From Anaerobacillus sp. CMMVII (GTDB taxonomy: Bacteria; Bacillota; Bacilli; Bacillales; Anaerobacillaceae), in assembly GCF_025377685.1 (NCBI RefSeq), contig NZ_JACEHK010000008.1, forward strand, positions 268,470-332,469: DNA of 64,000 bases. The letters are read 5' to 3'. Each line of letters starts with the position of its first letter. Position 1 is the stretch's first letter. Shown here in pieces: positions 37,863 through 47,273 of this stretch. A program made the translations under genes and the position numbers. The notes beneath the pieces are model-generated. The model was given only the letters and a program-made list of their open reading frames with translations. It made no database searches and was not told where the DNA came from.

Positions 37863-37965
37863 CTATTTTGGAAGGCTCTCTTCTTAATCATTGAAACACT
37901 TTTAGATGTCTGTGACCTGAAAGTCCTTTTATAAAAAATTGACTGTAAAAAAAGTAAAAACGAAG

Positions 37966-37992
37966 TGTAACATTTTCTGCGTTTATTCGTTA
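37966..37992 (+). promoter_or_regulatory. ECF-type promoter of the sigma gene at 38017
   Basis: TGTAAC (37966-37971), 16 bases, CGTTA (37988-37992). This is the AAC/CGT pattern of Bacillus ECF promoters, so the sigma factor probably drives its own gene. Confidence 0.6.
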
Positions 37993-38016
37993 TAGGGGTG
38001 AGAGGAGGATCAGAGC

Positions 38017-38564
38017 TTGAAGCGTAGCAGGAAAGACAAACTTGATGAAATCTATAGGGAACATGCAAAATCACTTTACTATTATTTATACCGGCTTTCT
38101 GGATCCTCCCATATTGCAGAAGATCTAGTTCAAGAAACCTTTTACAAAGCAACGATTTCGCTATCATTTTATCAAGATTATGAGGTAGAAGCTGGTTGTT
38201 TAAAGTTGCCAGACATGCCTATCTAGATGAATGGAGAAAAAGAAAAAGGTGGGAATGGGTTCCGTTTATCGAAACCGTTCACAAACGAAATGAAATGTTA
38301 AGTCCTTATGAGCAACCGGAAGACTATGCGATGAGTAGAGAAAGCGAAAGTGAAATGGACGATATTTATAAACAATTGAACGAGACGTATCGGACAATTC
38401 TCTATTTACGTGAAAAAGAAGAATTGACGTATCAAGAAATTTCAGCTGTCCTAGATTTAAATGAAAATCAAGTGAAGGTAACACTTCATCGGGCACGGAA
38501 ACGGCTGCATGACTTAGCAATAAAAAGTCATTTATATGAAAGGAATGAAAACAATGACAATTGA
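38017..38564 (+). CDS. ECF-type sigma factor (one-base frameshift)
   Basis: 182 residues after repair. Region 2 ends with GSSHIAEDLVQETFYKA, and region 4 is LTYQEISAVLDLNENQVKVT followed by LHRARKRLHDL. Break at 38193: GAAGCTGG should be GAAGCTTGG, giving EAWLFKVARHAYLDEW. TTG 38017 follows GAGGAGG. It overlaps the regulator gene by 11 bases; the ECF-type promoter at 37966 suggests autoregulation. Confidence 0.85.
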
Positions 38565-39539
38565 GTGGAATGAGAAAAAAGAAAAGAAAGTATTGAGACG
38601 GTATCGATTTTTCTTAACGCTACGAATTATCCGAGTAGCATTTATGGTCTTATTCCTTTTTTGGGCATATATGATGGTTGTAACAATCGGTTATTTTCAT
38701 TCAACGAAAGGAGAAAAGTTAATAGCGTATTCTCAGCTAGCTATTGACTGGCAGTATCCAGGAATCTCTAGTGGATTTGGGAACCAGTTTGATGAGATTT
38801 CGCCGATCCTGACACAAAAAGCATCTATCCCAATTTATCGTAAATTAGGTAAAGAAGAAAAAGATGTAGGCTATCTTCATGTGAAAAAACCGTTGATGAC
38901 AGGGATGACTCAGCTGGATTTTGAATTCTATCAAAAGAGTGATGAACCTAAATTTCATTTTTGGCTCCCGTTTCATCCAGAAACAGGTGAAAAATTAGAA
39001 GCAAACGAACATACAGGTGTTGGGATACGTTAGAAAAAATTCATGAAGGTACAGTAGCTGATTTCGCTTTTTCAACAAAACATTATTTTACCACTAATGA
39101 GCTGTTTGATCTTTTAGAGGGCTATGATCTTACGATTAATTGGATGCCTATTTATATGGGAGAATTAGATCGTTTTTCAGAAGGTTGGTGGGGGAGTGAT
39201 AATAGTATCTCCGTTGGACCTTGGGGATTAACACATGGAAGTGAATTTAGAAGCGATTATCATGAAGGCTTCAGAGCAAATCCTGCAAGAGAAAATATTG
39301 AAGTAATCGAAAGACTGATGATCAACAATATGAAGCAAATTTATAAAGAGGATCAGAAGTTGACAGAAGCAATATTTAATACAAAGCATTTTGAAGAACG
39401 CATTCAGTTCATCGAAGAAAATGGATTTTTAGTTTATGGAGCAGTTGTGACTGGTCCGACAAAAGAATTATTAAGATTGAAAGAGTTAGAAGAAATCCAG
39501 GGTGTGCAGTTGGGAGAAATAACATTTTGGAATTGGTAG
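38554..39539 (+). CDS. Sigma factor regulator / anti-sigma protein with Sigma_reg-like domains (one-base frameshift)
   Basis: 328 residues after repair. A cytoplasmic N-terminus (KKEKKVLRRYRFF), one membrane segment (AFMVLFLFWAYMMVV), then a long outside part ending with a Sigma_reg_C-like domain. This matches anti-sigma partners of the YhdL type. It starts inside the sigma gene, which supports pairing. Break near 39020 (GTTGGG should be GTTTGGG, giving WDTLEKIHEGTVADF). Terminator at 39549. Confidence 0.75.
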
Positions 39540-39548
39540 TTTTTGGCC

Positions 39549-39578
39549 AGCGTTGCTGTATGGTAACGCTTTTTTTTT
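39549..39578 (+). terminator. Terminator of the sigma/regulator pair
   Basis: AGCGTTGC (39549-39556) pairs with GTAACGCT (39563-39570), then eight T. Confidence 0.85.
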
Positions 39579-39612
39579 AGGATAAGAATGTATAAAATTT
39601 CAACGCAATATC

Positions 39613-39915
39613 TGTCTAGCTCCAAGACACATCAATGAAGTTACTTTATTGCAGGTTTTGCGACGAGTAAACGAAGTGACGCAGGAGCACCGCCCAGCCC
39701 CTCGAGGTCAAATAACCTTCGAAAGAAAAAGTGAACTTCCTTTTTCCTAGAATAAAAGTGAAAGAGCACAATTTTTTTCTCGAAGAACATTTGCTTGTCG
39801 CTGCTCCTGCGGTTACTCGTCGCAAAAAAAAGCACCTGCTCCTGCGGTTACTCGTCGCAAAGCAGAGAAGTACCCCGAGGAAGTTACTTGGCTACCCAGG
39901 GCGCTTGCGCTTTTC
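39613..39915 (+). repeat. CTAGCTCC-type repeat, copy 3, with nested insertions
   Basis: Outer frame as in the copies at 33128 and 33965 (GTCTAGCTCC to GGGCGCTTGCGCTTTT). Inside are one inverted (39659-39689) and two direct (near 39802 and 39835) copies of the CTGCGGTTACTCGTCG module also found in the 200-bp repeat, so two repeat families are mixed here. It fills most of the 39540-40077 gap. Confidence 0.7.
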
Positions 39916-40077
39916 TTGTGATTATCTCCATGAAAATGTTCAAGATAGTGACGGGCTTTAAATAAAATATTTTTAAAATCAAGGATTTAATAGAATAACA
40001 GAGAATAAATTATATAACTGTATGTGCGTCAAATACTTCTTAATTTGTAAATAAAACAGAAAAGGGTGGATGAACTT

Positions 40078-40515
40078 TTGTCTATTAGGAGAATTAAACA
40101 AGAACATATTGCTGAGTGTACGAAGCTATATATGGAGGTTTTTAATGGTGAGCCTTGGAATGACAATTGGACGTTAGAAACGGCAACTGAAAGATTGCAT
40201 GATATTTTTATTTCGCCCAATTTTGAAGGAGTTTTCTATCTGGAGGAAGGTCATATAAAAGGTGCGATTTTCGGCAACTATGAACAATTTTTTGATGGGA
40301 AACATTATAACCTAAGAGAAATGTTTGTAGCAAAAGATGTTCAAGGCCAAGGGATAGGAAGTAAAATGCTTGCAAAATTAGAAGGGAATTTAAAAGAGCA
40401 TGGAATAACTACTCTAATTTTATTTACCTCTAAAGGAAATAAGACAAGTCAGTTCTATTTAAATAATGGCTTTAATGAATGGACGAGTATGGCGATGATG
40501 GGGAAAGATATTTAA
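40078..40515 (+). CDS. GNAT family N-acetyltransferase
   Basis: About 145 residues. NLREMFVAKDVQGQGIGSKM is a textbook acetyl-CoA binding block, followed by TTLILFTSKGNKTSQFYLNN. TTG 40078 or GTG 40066 could be the start; AAAGGGTGG suits the former. Resembles aminoglycoside 6'-N-acetyltransferase-like proteins, but the substrate is not certain. Terminator at 40552. Confidence 0.82.
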   Translation: MSIRRIKQEHIAECTKLYMEVFNGEPWNDNWTLETATERLHDIFISPNFEGVFYLEEGHIKGAIFGNYEQFFDGKHYNLREMFVAKDVQGQGIGSKMLAKLEGNLKEHGITTLILFTSKGNKTSQFYLNNGFNEWTSMAMMGKDI

Positions 40516-40551
40516 TTGACAATTCGATATGGTATTTGGTTCATTACATAG

Positions 40552-40586
40552 AGTCCGATTAGTTTATTCTAATTGGGCTTTTTTTA
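40552..40586 (+). terminator. Terminator
   Basis: AGTCCGATTAG (40552-40562) opposed to CTAATTGGGCT (40569-40579) with two G-T pairs, then six T. Confidence 0.75.
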
Positions 40587-40693
40587 AAGCTTGGTGCAAA
40601 GATTTGGCGCTCTATCTTCCACAAAGAGGGAAAAGTATTGATTTTGTCGTATTACTAAAGAAAGCTTGATAGGATTGAAAGGGGAATTATAGA

Positions 40694-40996
40694 GTGAAAA
40701 AGATTTTTAGGAATACTATTTTTTCAATATTAACCATTATTTTCGTTGCTTTTTCCCCATGGATTACAGAGGGGGTTGCTGAAAATAGGGCAATATCAGC
40801 ATTTGAGAATAAACAAAAAGGGGTTATGGATGGTTGTGGATTTAATTGCGAAGGCTGTGGTGTAATTAAGTCTACAAAAGTTGCTTTTGGCTACAGAGTT
40901 GAAATTGAATATGCCTGTGGTCTGTTAGAGGCAGATCTAAAAGAGTATCACCAATATAAAACGTTATTTGTTTCTTTTTTAGGGACTGTTCATTAA
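40694..40996 (+). CDS. Small exported Cys-rich protein
   Basis: 100 residues. An N-terminal signal or anchor (NTIFSILTIIFVAFSPWIT) precedes a domain with CGFNCEGCG and a further Cys (YACGLL). The four cysteines could make disulfides or bind metal. GTG 40694. No family recognised. Confidence 0.55.
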   Translation: MKKIFRNTIFSILTIIFVAFSPWITEGVAENRAISAFENKQKGVMDGCGFNCEGCGVIKSTKVAFGYRVEIEYACGLLEADLKEYHQYKTLFVSFLGTVH

Positions 40997-41010
40997 TGGA
41001 GGAATAGGTT

Positions 41011-41454
41011 ATGGATTGCTTGGGATGCATGTTAGCAAATAAATACATACCAGTAAATGTGGTGTATGAAAATCAATTTGTTTGTTGTATTTTAGACCAT
41101 GAGCCATTTAATGAGGGCCACGTGTTAATAATACCTAAAGAACATTTTATTGATGTAGATGAACTAAATTTAGAAACATCGAATGCAGTTATGAATGCAG
41201 CAAAAACACTCTCAAAGGCGATAAAGACATTGTATAAACCCGATGGAATAACTATATGTCAAAACGGAGGTGTATTTAATGACTTGTCTCATTTCCATAT
41301 GCACATCATACCGAGATACAAACATCAATCGTTTGCTAATTTTTACCTTGAAGAACCCCTAAGTAATGAAGTTGCTAAAAGTAAACTAGTTGCTACCAGG
41401 GATGAATTAGTAGGGGTTATCAATAGTGCCTCCTCACCGAAAGAAAGGAGTTAA
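41011..41454 (+). CDS. HIT (histidine triad) family protein
   Basis: 147 residues, soluble nucleotide-binding hydrolase fold. The triad is HFHMHIIPRY; CLGCML at the N-terminus could bind zinc. HIT proteins hydrolyse or transfer nucleotide conjugates. ATG 41011 follows GGAGGA. Next gene starts 3 bases after the stop, so they may be co-transcribed. Confidence 0.88.
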   Translation: MDCLGCMLANKYIPVNVVYENQFVCCILDHEPFNEGHVLIIPKEHFIDVDELNLETSNAVMNAAKTLSKAIKTLYKPDGITICQNGGVFNDLSHFHMHIIPRYKHQSFANFYLEEPLSNEVAKSKLVATRDELVGVINSASSPKERS

Positions 41455-41456
41455 TT

Positions 41457-41698
41457 ATGCCAGCAGAAATTATTTTTTTAACGTTAGTTTTCGGTCTAAG
41501 TATCTTACTTGTAGTCTTAATGTATAAAAGTGTAAAAAAAGGGATTTCTGGTTTGAAATTAATGTTACTTGCAATAAACATTACGTTAGTTGGCGGAATT
41601 ATCGCTATAGATAGTCATTCAAGTCTAGGTGGATTTGAATATTTATTGTAGTAGTAGGTCTAGTATTATCAATTATAGGTTCTGGAAAGAAAGATTAA
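41457..41698 (+). CDS. Small membrane protein (one-base frameshift)
   Basis: 80 residues after repair, with three hydrophobic stretches (EIIFLTLVFGLSILLVVLM, LMLLAINITLVGGIIAI, IVVVGLVLSIIGSG). Break at T-run 41642-41644 (four T needed). ATG 41457 after AAAGGAG. Function unknown. Confidence 0.55.
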
Positions 41699-41827
41699 TT
41701 TTTTTTTGAAAATCTATAATTATTGTTATTAGATCAATAGAGAAAAACAATAAATGATCGTATGGACGAAAGTAAACGTAAGGGCTAAATCAATTCTTTC
41801 AAGCTTAAGCATTACCATGAAGTTCTA

Positions 41828-42407
41828 TTGAAGGGAAAAAATACTTTCCACAATAATGATTTTAGTCATTCTTCTAACAGCCTGTTCAAACCAACAACCG
41901 TCTATTGAACTAGTAAGGTCTTCGGTCGAAATAAATGATGATGTTGAAGGTAGTTTGGTATTTAAGGAGCAAACAGGAGAACAGGTGACACATACGACGC
42001 TTCATTATCAATTTGTTTAAAAAAATACTGGGACTAAAACTATTGGTGGTAGGGAGTTTCCTGAAAAAGGGATAAATTTCAAGATTGTTCCAAAAAAAAC
42101 TGAAACAGGTTTCTGAAGAAGTAATGAGAAAAAACATATTTGATGAAGTTATCTCGCAAAATGCAGTTTTGTTGGCACGGAGACAGTAAGAAGTCTCACT
42201 CCAACTCTTTCACCAGATACTGAGGGACAATATTCAATTCAATATTATTTAGGGGCAAATGAAAAGAATGATTTTTACAAAGTTGCTCCTTCTGAAGATA
42301 AATTAGATGCGTTGCAAAAATATGCGATGGATGCAATCTTAATTGTTCATGTTAAAGATCGAGAAATAGCTCGTTTTGACCTAGGAACCACCGCTCAAAT
42401 AAATTGA
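41828..42407 (+). pseudogene. Broken lipoprotein gene
   Basis: A lipoprotein of about 190 residues can be followed across several frames: signal with LLTAC, then SVEINDDVEGSLVFKEQTG, a stop at 42018-42020, KNTGTKTIGGREFPEKGINF, a shift, KQVSEEVMRKNIFDE, another shift, and ETVRSLTPTLSPDTEGQYS to a stop at 42407. At least three lesions, one not a simple homopolymer change. It may be truly decayed or hit by several errors. Function unknown. Confidence 0.55.
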
Positions 42408-42501
42408 ACTGGACTGTTTTGATTTTTTCACAGTAGTAATACAAGCACCATAACTTCTAGACGATTGTATACATAGATTAAACTGAGTCTGGAGGGATGA
42501 G

Positions 42502-44120
42502 ATGAAAACTACAGGGAAAATTTTTGTTGTCGATCCTTCGCCGCTAAACTGGCTGTTTGTTCTTTTTCATACGATGGAGGAATTAGTAAGAGCAGATCAT
42601 GAGGGGAATGTTACACCTTCTTTAGCTCGGAATGTTCGATGGATAAATGAAACAACACTTGAGGTAGAGCTAAGAAGAGGGGTTCTTTTTCATAATGGTG
42701 AGGTATTTAACGCGAAAAGTTTAGTACGTAGCTTTGCGGAAGAACAACGGTGGCTTGCACCGCATCCGCCGGGGACGTGGTTAAACCTGCCTCGTGAAAG
42801 AGGAGTAGAAGTTGTTGATGATTATACCGTTCGCTTTCACTTTTTAGAGCCAGAGGGACTGGCCCTAGCAAAAACAAGAGGTGTTCATATCGGAAATGAT
42901 TTGTTTTGGGAAACACTTGGTTTTGGTTATGCGAAAGAAGCGAGTGGTGAGGGGCGCTGGTGAATTCTTGATGCACCAGGCCGGTGGGGCACCGGTCCTT
43001 TCTTATTAAATAAGGGTTATTCATCTATCGAAACGAAACAAGCAATCATAAAAACAAATCCCTATGAAGCAACCTGGATTACTGAATGCGAGCTCCGAAC
43101 TCCCTATGTTCATTTAATCGCAAACGATCAATACTGGGACAAAAAACGAGGGCCGAGAGTTTCTGAAATTATTTTTAGAAATGATCTTACAAAAGAACAG
43201 GCATTAGACCTTTGTATGAACACTGAGGGGCAAGTAGATATCGTTTCAATGGTGGAGCCTAAAGAAGCTTTACATGTCATCGAGGCACCTTTTGCTAATC
43301 TAATAAAAGTGAATGCGAACCGTGTCTTTGCAGGTGTCTTCAATCGGTTTCAAACGGATGTCAATTTTAACGATCGACGTCTCAGATATGCAATGAATTT
43401 AGCAGTGAATAAAAAGCGTTTAATTGAAGTTGGCTTTTTGGGTCATGCGACATCACTCCCAAGTTTAACACCCACTTGGTCGCCAGAATTGCCAGAAGAC
43501 ATTACTCCAATTGGCTATAACCCAACGGAAGCAAAGCAGCTTTTACATGAGGTCGGCTGGCCAGTAAATCGTTTCCTAAAAATAGCAGTTATTCCTGAGT
43601 ATCGTGAGGCAGCCAAGGTAATTGCCGAAGATATTGAAGTAAGTTTAGGGATTAACGTTGAAGTAATAAAGATCACTGAAACTGAAAAGAAAAATTGGCA
43701 AAGGTCGATCGCTGAAAAACGAAGAATACCAGATATTGATTTGTATCTCACAGATGTGTTCTCTTTGTTTACAGTAGCAATTCCTGCATTTATTCACCGT
43801 GAATTTTTTGGTGAAAGTGGGGCGCTGAGGATGGGGCCGGAACTAAAGTCGTTTGACGATCTTTTCACGGCGTACGCTTCGGAAATCAGCGAAAAGAAAC
43901 GAATAAAGGTAGCTAAGGAAGTTGATCGCTATGTACACCGGAAGCATTAGGATTATTTCTTTGCTGTCCCCAAGATTTATTTGCAGTCAATCGACATGTT
44001 CACTTTCGGCCGTATCGAAGTACATTTGAGCTTGTTGATACCGAAGTTAACCTTGAGCATTGGTCGAAAAGAAATAATGCATCGAAAAACACTTTGGACA
44101 AGGAATTTGCAGACGGCTGA
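42502..44120 (+). pseudogene. SgrR-like extracellular solute-binding protein (family 5), stop codon and frameshift
   Basis: About 539 residues if whole. Family 5 substrate-binding fold: LARNVRWINETTLEVELRRG and FNAKSLVRS at the start, YDPTEAKQLL-type block, and a C-terminus ending FELVDTEVNLEHWSKRNN. An in-frame TGA lies at 42961-42963 after GRW, and the frame shifts near 43938. No signal peptide is visible and no N-terminal HTH of true SgrR, so a stand-alone binding domain is likely. It ends inside the terminator at 44111. Either decayed or error-hit. Confidence 0.65.
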
Positions 44121-44137
44121 TGCCGTCTTTTTTTTTC
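44111..44137 (+). terminator. Terminator overlapping the stop of the solute-binding gene
   Basis: AGACGGC (44111-44117) TGAT GCCGTCT (44122-44128), then a long T-run. Confidence 0.88.
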
Positions 44138-44333
44138 TAAAACATTGCTCCTGCGGTTACTCGTAGCACAAAAAAACTTGTTTCTTTTTAACCTAAAATA
44201 ATTGGGGAGACTCCTTAGAGGAAGCTATCACCGAATACAATTAAGTAAGAAAAGAGCAGTGCTTACTTAATAAGTAGTGATACCTTTGGATTTTTCGAAA
44301 GTAACAAACTTTACAAAAACAGCCTTTTATAAG
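44133..44333. repeat. About 200-bp dispersed repeat, copy 2
   Basis: Starts TTCTAAAACATTGCTCCTG and ends AACAAACTTTACAAAAACAGC, like the copies at 29425 and 59683. It starts on the T-run of a terminator and fills the gap before the next gene. Confidence 0.75.
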
Positions 44334-44421
44334 ATGCAAAGCTTAAATCAAGATTGAATTCATAAGTTACTAAATCAATGAGCATTCTAATAAGAACGAA
44401 GCGATAAAGGATGTTTGTTAT

Positions 44422-44931
44422 ATGAAGAGTAAAAAAACTCAAAGAAAGTTTTTGCGAATTGCACTTATATTAAATTTATTAGCACTAATTCCATTGATTG
44501 GTAGGAAACCTCCTGTAAAAGATTGGATTATCGTTTATTTATTTAATGCAGTTACAAATGGTCTTATTGATAATGTATTATCAAAGTATAAAATAGTTAA
44601 GTATCCTGTACGCTTATTTTCGAAAGCTTTTGATACCCATATACTGTTTGATTTCTTTTTGTATCCTACTTTTACAATTTGGTATAATCAAATGACAAGT
44701 AAAGATAAGATTTTCCCTATTATTTATAAGCTCTTTCTTATTACCATCCCACCTTTTTTTATTGAACTTTGGGCAGAGAGAAAGACGGACTTAATTCAAT
44801 GGAGCAATAAATGGAAATGGTATCATACTTTCTTTGGTCTCATTTTAAAATCTTTAGTAACAAGACTTGTCATTGCTGTTGTAAGGAAAGCTGATGAAAA
44901 GGTCAATAAAAATTACAATAGCTATAAATAG
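44422..44931 (+). CDS. CBO0543-type membrane protein
   Basis: 169 residues. Paralogue of the protein at 20021 with matching blocks (KDWIIVYLFNAVTN, VKYPVRLFSKAF, KWKWYHTF) and several membrane segments. ATG 44422. Function unknown. Confidence 0.7.
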   Translation: MKSKKTQRKFLRIALILNLLALIPLIGRKPPVKDWIIVYLFNAVTNGLIDNVLSKYKIVKYPVRLFSKAFDTHILFDFFLYPTFTIWYNQMTSKDKIFPIIYKLFLITIPPFFIELWAERKTDLIQWSNKWKWYHTFFGLILKSLVTRLVIAVVRKADEKVNKNYNSYK

Positions 44932-45118
44932 ATATTAAATAATTTTGTTAATAGAAATTAGAGGGCTTGGGACATTTCACCAGGTCTTTTTTGAGTTACA
45001 CTATAGTTGGTAGTAGAAAAAGGTGTTTTTAAAAAAATGTCGAAATTAAAAATATAGCAAACTTCATTCCGTGTGGATAGAGCACCATAATAACTAGATG
45101 ACTTGTAATAGATTTTTT

Positions 45119-45148
45119 TCGAACAGTCTTCAAACTGTTCGATTTTTT
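45119..45148 (+). terminator. Terminator before the third ECF sigma operon
   Basis: TCGAACAGT (45119-45127) pairs with ACTGTTCGA (45134-45142), then six T. The rest of 44932-45170 holds nothing I can name. Confidence 0.85.
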
Positions 45149-45170
45149 ATTTGCATTTTTTTTAGTTTTT

Positions 45171-45197
45171 TGTAACTTTTCCACAAGTCATTTCGTC
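45171..45197 (+). promoter_or_regulatory. ECF-type promoter of the sigma gene at 45237
   Basis: TGTAAC (45171-45176), 17 bases, CGTC (45194-45197), the classic ECF pattern, 40 bases before the sigma gene. It implies autoregulation. Confidence 0.7.
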
Positions 45198-45236
45198 TGA
45201 ATAAAGATATTTTAACAACATGAAGGAGGTGACGTT

Positions 45237-45745
45237 TTGACAGATAATAAAAACATTGAAATAGAAGGCTGGTATCATTTATACAGCGCTGCTATTTTTA
45301 AATATATTTGTATGATGACTCGTGATTATCAACAGGCAGAAGATCTAACACATGAAACTTTTTTAAGAGCCTATAACAACTATGATTCCTTTGAACGTAA
45401 GTCTGAAACAAAAACATGGTTGTTCCGAATTGCTCACAATGTAACCATTGACTTTTTAAGAAGACGTAAGCCACTTAGGATTTTTGAAAGCTTTTTACAT
45501 AATAAAAGGGATTTAAGTCCTTTACCTGAAGATATTCTCGATATGAAAGAAGAAGTTAGAGAATTATATAAAGCTTTGGGGAGTCTTAAACCTGCTTATC
45601 GTGAGGTTATAATTTTACGAAAAATCAAAGGGTTTAGCATTAAGGAGACAAGTGACATTCTAAATTGGCCAGAAAACAAGTGAAGGTGACATTACATAGG
45701 GCAATTCCCATGTTAGTAGAAAGACTAGTAAAGGAGGGATATTAA
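45237..45745 (+). CDS. ECF-type sigma factor (one-base frameshift)
   Basis: 169 residues after repair. Region 2 has YQQAEDLTHETFLRAY and TWLFRIAHNVTIDFLRRRK, and region 4 has GFSIKETSDILNWPE followed by QVKVTLHRA. Break at A-run 45673-45676 (five A needed), after which the frame runs to VERLVKEGGY. TTG start at 45237 after AAGGAGG. The next gene starts right after the stop. Confidence 0.87.
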
Positions 45746-46255
45746 ATGAAGAAACAAATCGATCTACATGATTTGGATGCAAGACTTAAAAATTTAGATG
45801 AAGAGAGCCATTGGAATGAAGAACACTCTTCGAAATTAAAAAATAGAATTTTTTCCGATTTAAAAAAGAGTCATTCGAATAAGCGTACTCCCTATACATA
45901 CTATGTATCCCTCACAGTTGTTGGGTTATTGTTATGGATATTAGTTTCTCCTTATATCTCAAAAGAGTTTAATGGTTTTATTACTACTGGGGCGAATGTT
46001 AATCTTTATGGTCCAACCCCTGTTCAAATTAGTTTCATCGTATTCGTACTATTTGTGGTCATCTTAGTCAGGAAAAATAAAAAGATAAATCATTTATTTA
46101 AGAAAACGGATAGCTTTTACATGCAGAGTCGATTTATGAGGGATTTCTTTGGAAAAGGATTCCGAATATTAGTCTCGATTTTCATTTTTTATCTATTACT
46201 AAAGGGTCTTACGTATATAAACACTATCTATGAAATAAAATTGTCTATAGTCTGA
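45746..46255 (+). CDS. Membrane protein, probable anti-sigma partner (part 1)
   Basis: 169 residues: about 55 charged cytoplasmic residues (DLDARLKNLDEESHWNEEHS), then about four membrane segments. It starts directly after the sigma stop with AAAGGAGGG, the usual place for an anti-sigma. It overlaps the next frame as TGATG. That second frame lacks its own ribosome site, so the two may be one 338-residue protein split by a one-base gap; coupled separate genes are the alternative. Confidence 0.65.
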   Translation: MKKQIDLHDLDARLKNLDEESHWNEEHSSKLKNRIFSDLKKSHSNKRTPYTYYVSLTVVGLLLWILVSPYISKEFNGFITTGANVNLYGPTPVQISFIVFVLFVVILVRKNKKINHLFKKTDSFYMQSRFMRDFFGKGFRILVSIFIFYLLLKGLTYINTIYEIKLSIV

Positions 46256-46761
46256 TGTTTATTTTTGTCGTTTTATTTTCTTCTTGGATAGGTAAAAAGC
46301 TATTTGAACGTCTTGTAACTTTAAGGTGGCATTATACTATACAAATAGGAGGAAGTTTGCTTCTTTTCTTATTCTTTTCGTTTCAAATGTTTACACCCTT
46401 CTTTTATCAAGAGGAGCATTTAATAGACCACGGACTTAGAAAAATTAATATGTACTATCAATTAGGCGATCATCAACTAAGTTTTAGTGAGCGTTCAGAA
46501 TTAGTTGAAAGTATCTTCACGAATACTTGGAATAATGCCTACTTAAACAGACTAAGTTCAGAGTTTGCTGAACTTGAATTGAAAAATATAGAAGTTACTG
46601 AATTTAGTCGAAGGTTCACTGAGTACGAATTAATTGTTGAAGTTGAAGTGCACTTGATTGACCAGGAACCAAATATCGAAAGAAATATCGGGTACTTTAC
46701 GTTTACTAGAGAAAAGAGAGAATTTAAAATAGCTGGGTTTCATTTTAATAACGGTAACTAA
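46255..46761 (+). CDS. Membrane protein, probable anti-sigma partner (part 2)
   Basis: 168 residues: two membrane segments (MFIFVVLFSSWIG, IGGSLLLFLFFSFQMFT), then an outside domain of about 110 residues. See the previous entry: probably either the coupled partner or the C-terminal half of the same regulator. Ends before the terminator at 46814. Confidence 0.6.
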   Translation: MFIFVVLFSSWIGKKLFERLVTLRWHYTIQIGGSLLLFLFFSFQMFTPFFYQEEHLIDHGLRKINMYYQLGDHQLSFSERSELVESIFTNTWNNAYLNRLSSEFAELELKNIEVTEFSRRFTEYELIVEVEVHLIDQEPNIERNIGYFTFTREKREFKIAGFHFNNGN

Positions 46762-46813
46762 AGAAATGGGCTCAATACTTTGAAGGGTAGAAAGTATTGT
46801 AGGATCTTACCAG

Positions 46814-46847
46814 AACACACAGATTACCTTTAATCTGTGTGTTTTTA
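46814..46847 (+). terminator. Terminator of the third sigma operon
   Basis: AACACACAGATTA (46814-46826) pairs with its complement (46831-46843), then TTTAAAT. Confidence 0.85.
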
Positions 46848-46988
46848 AATCTTTCCAGTTAATGGTGGAAATACTAGTCAGAGAATTACAGAAGCCCTGA
46901 AAAAAGGAATTTCAACAACGATGTCGAAATTTAAGATACTAGCAAGCTCCTTTGGTAAAGAAATTATAGTTAAGAAGGTGAGAAATAG

Positions 46989-47273
46989 ATGAAAAATCAG
47001 ATTGATCAAAATGATCCGAGGTTCAAGATTGCACATCGAGAAGCTTTAATTGGTGTTGGACTAGTGATCTTTAATTTTATTTGGTGGTATGGTTTTGCAT
47101 ATGGTCTTGGTTCGGCTCCAGTTGAAGATTACACGTACATTTTTGGATTACCAGCTTGGTTTTTTTATAGTTGTGTTCTTGGTTTTCTTGTTATGGTCAT
47201 TCTCGTCATCATCATGGTAAAGAAATTTTTTGTTGAAGTCGATTTTGAGGATGAAGAGGAGGAAACTCGATGA
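46989..47273 (+). CDS. yhdT: YhdT / DUF997 family membrane protein
   Basis: 94 residues, two membrane segments and an acidic tail (DFEDEEEE). HREALIGVGLVIFNFIWWY and FGLPAWFFYSC match YhdT, the small partner encoded directly before PanF in many bacteria. It overlaps panF by 4 bases. Probably a subunit or helper of the pantothenate carrier. Confidence 0.82.
   Translation: MKNQIDQNDPRFKIAHREALIGVGLVIFNFIWWYGFAYGLGSAPVEDYTYIFGLPAWFFYSCVLGFLVMVILVIIMVKKFFVEVDFEDEEEETR

Noticed and set aside
39600..39920. CRISPR array from the repeated CTGCGGTTACTCGTCG module
   Set aside because: Only a few copies, in mixed orientation, with uneven spacing and no cas genes.
42961..42963. TGA as selenocysteine or a recoded Trp
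   Set aside because: No SECIS-like hairpin was evident and many other genes end in TGA; a nonsense change or error is simpler.
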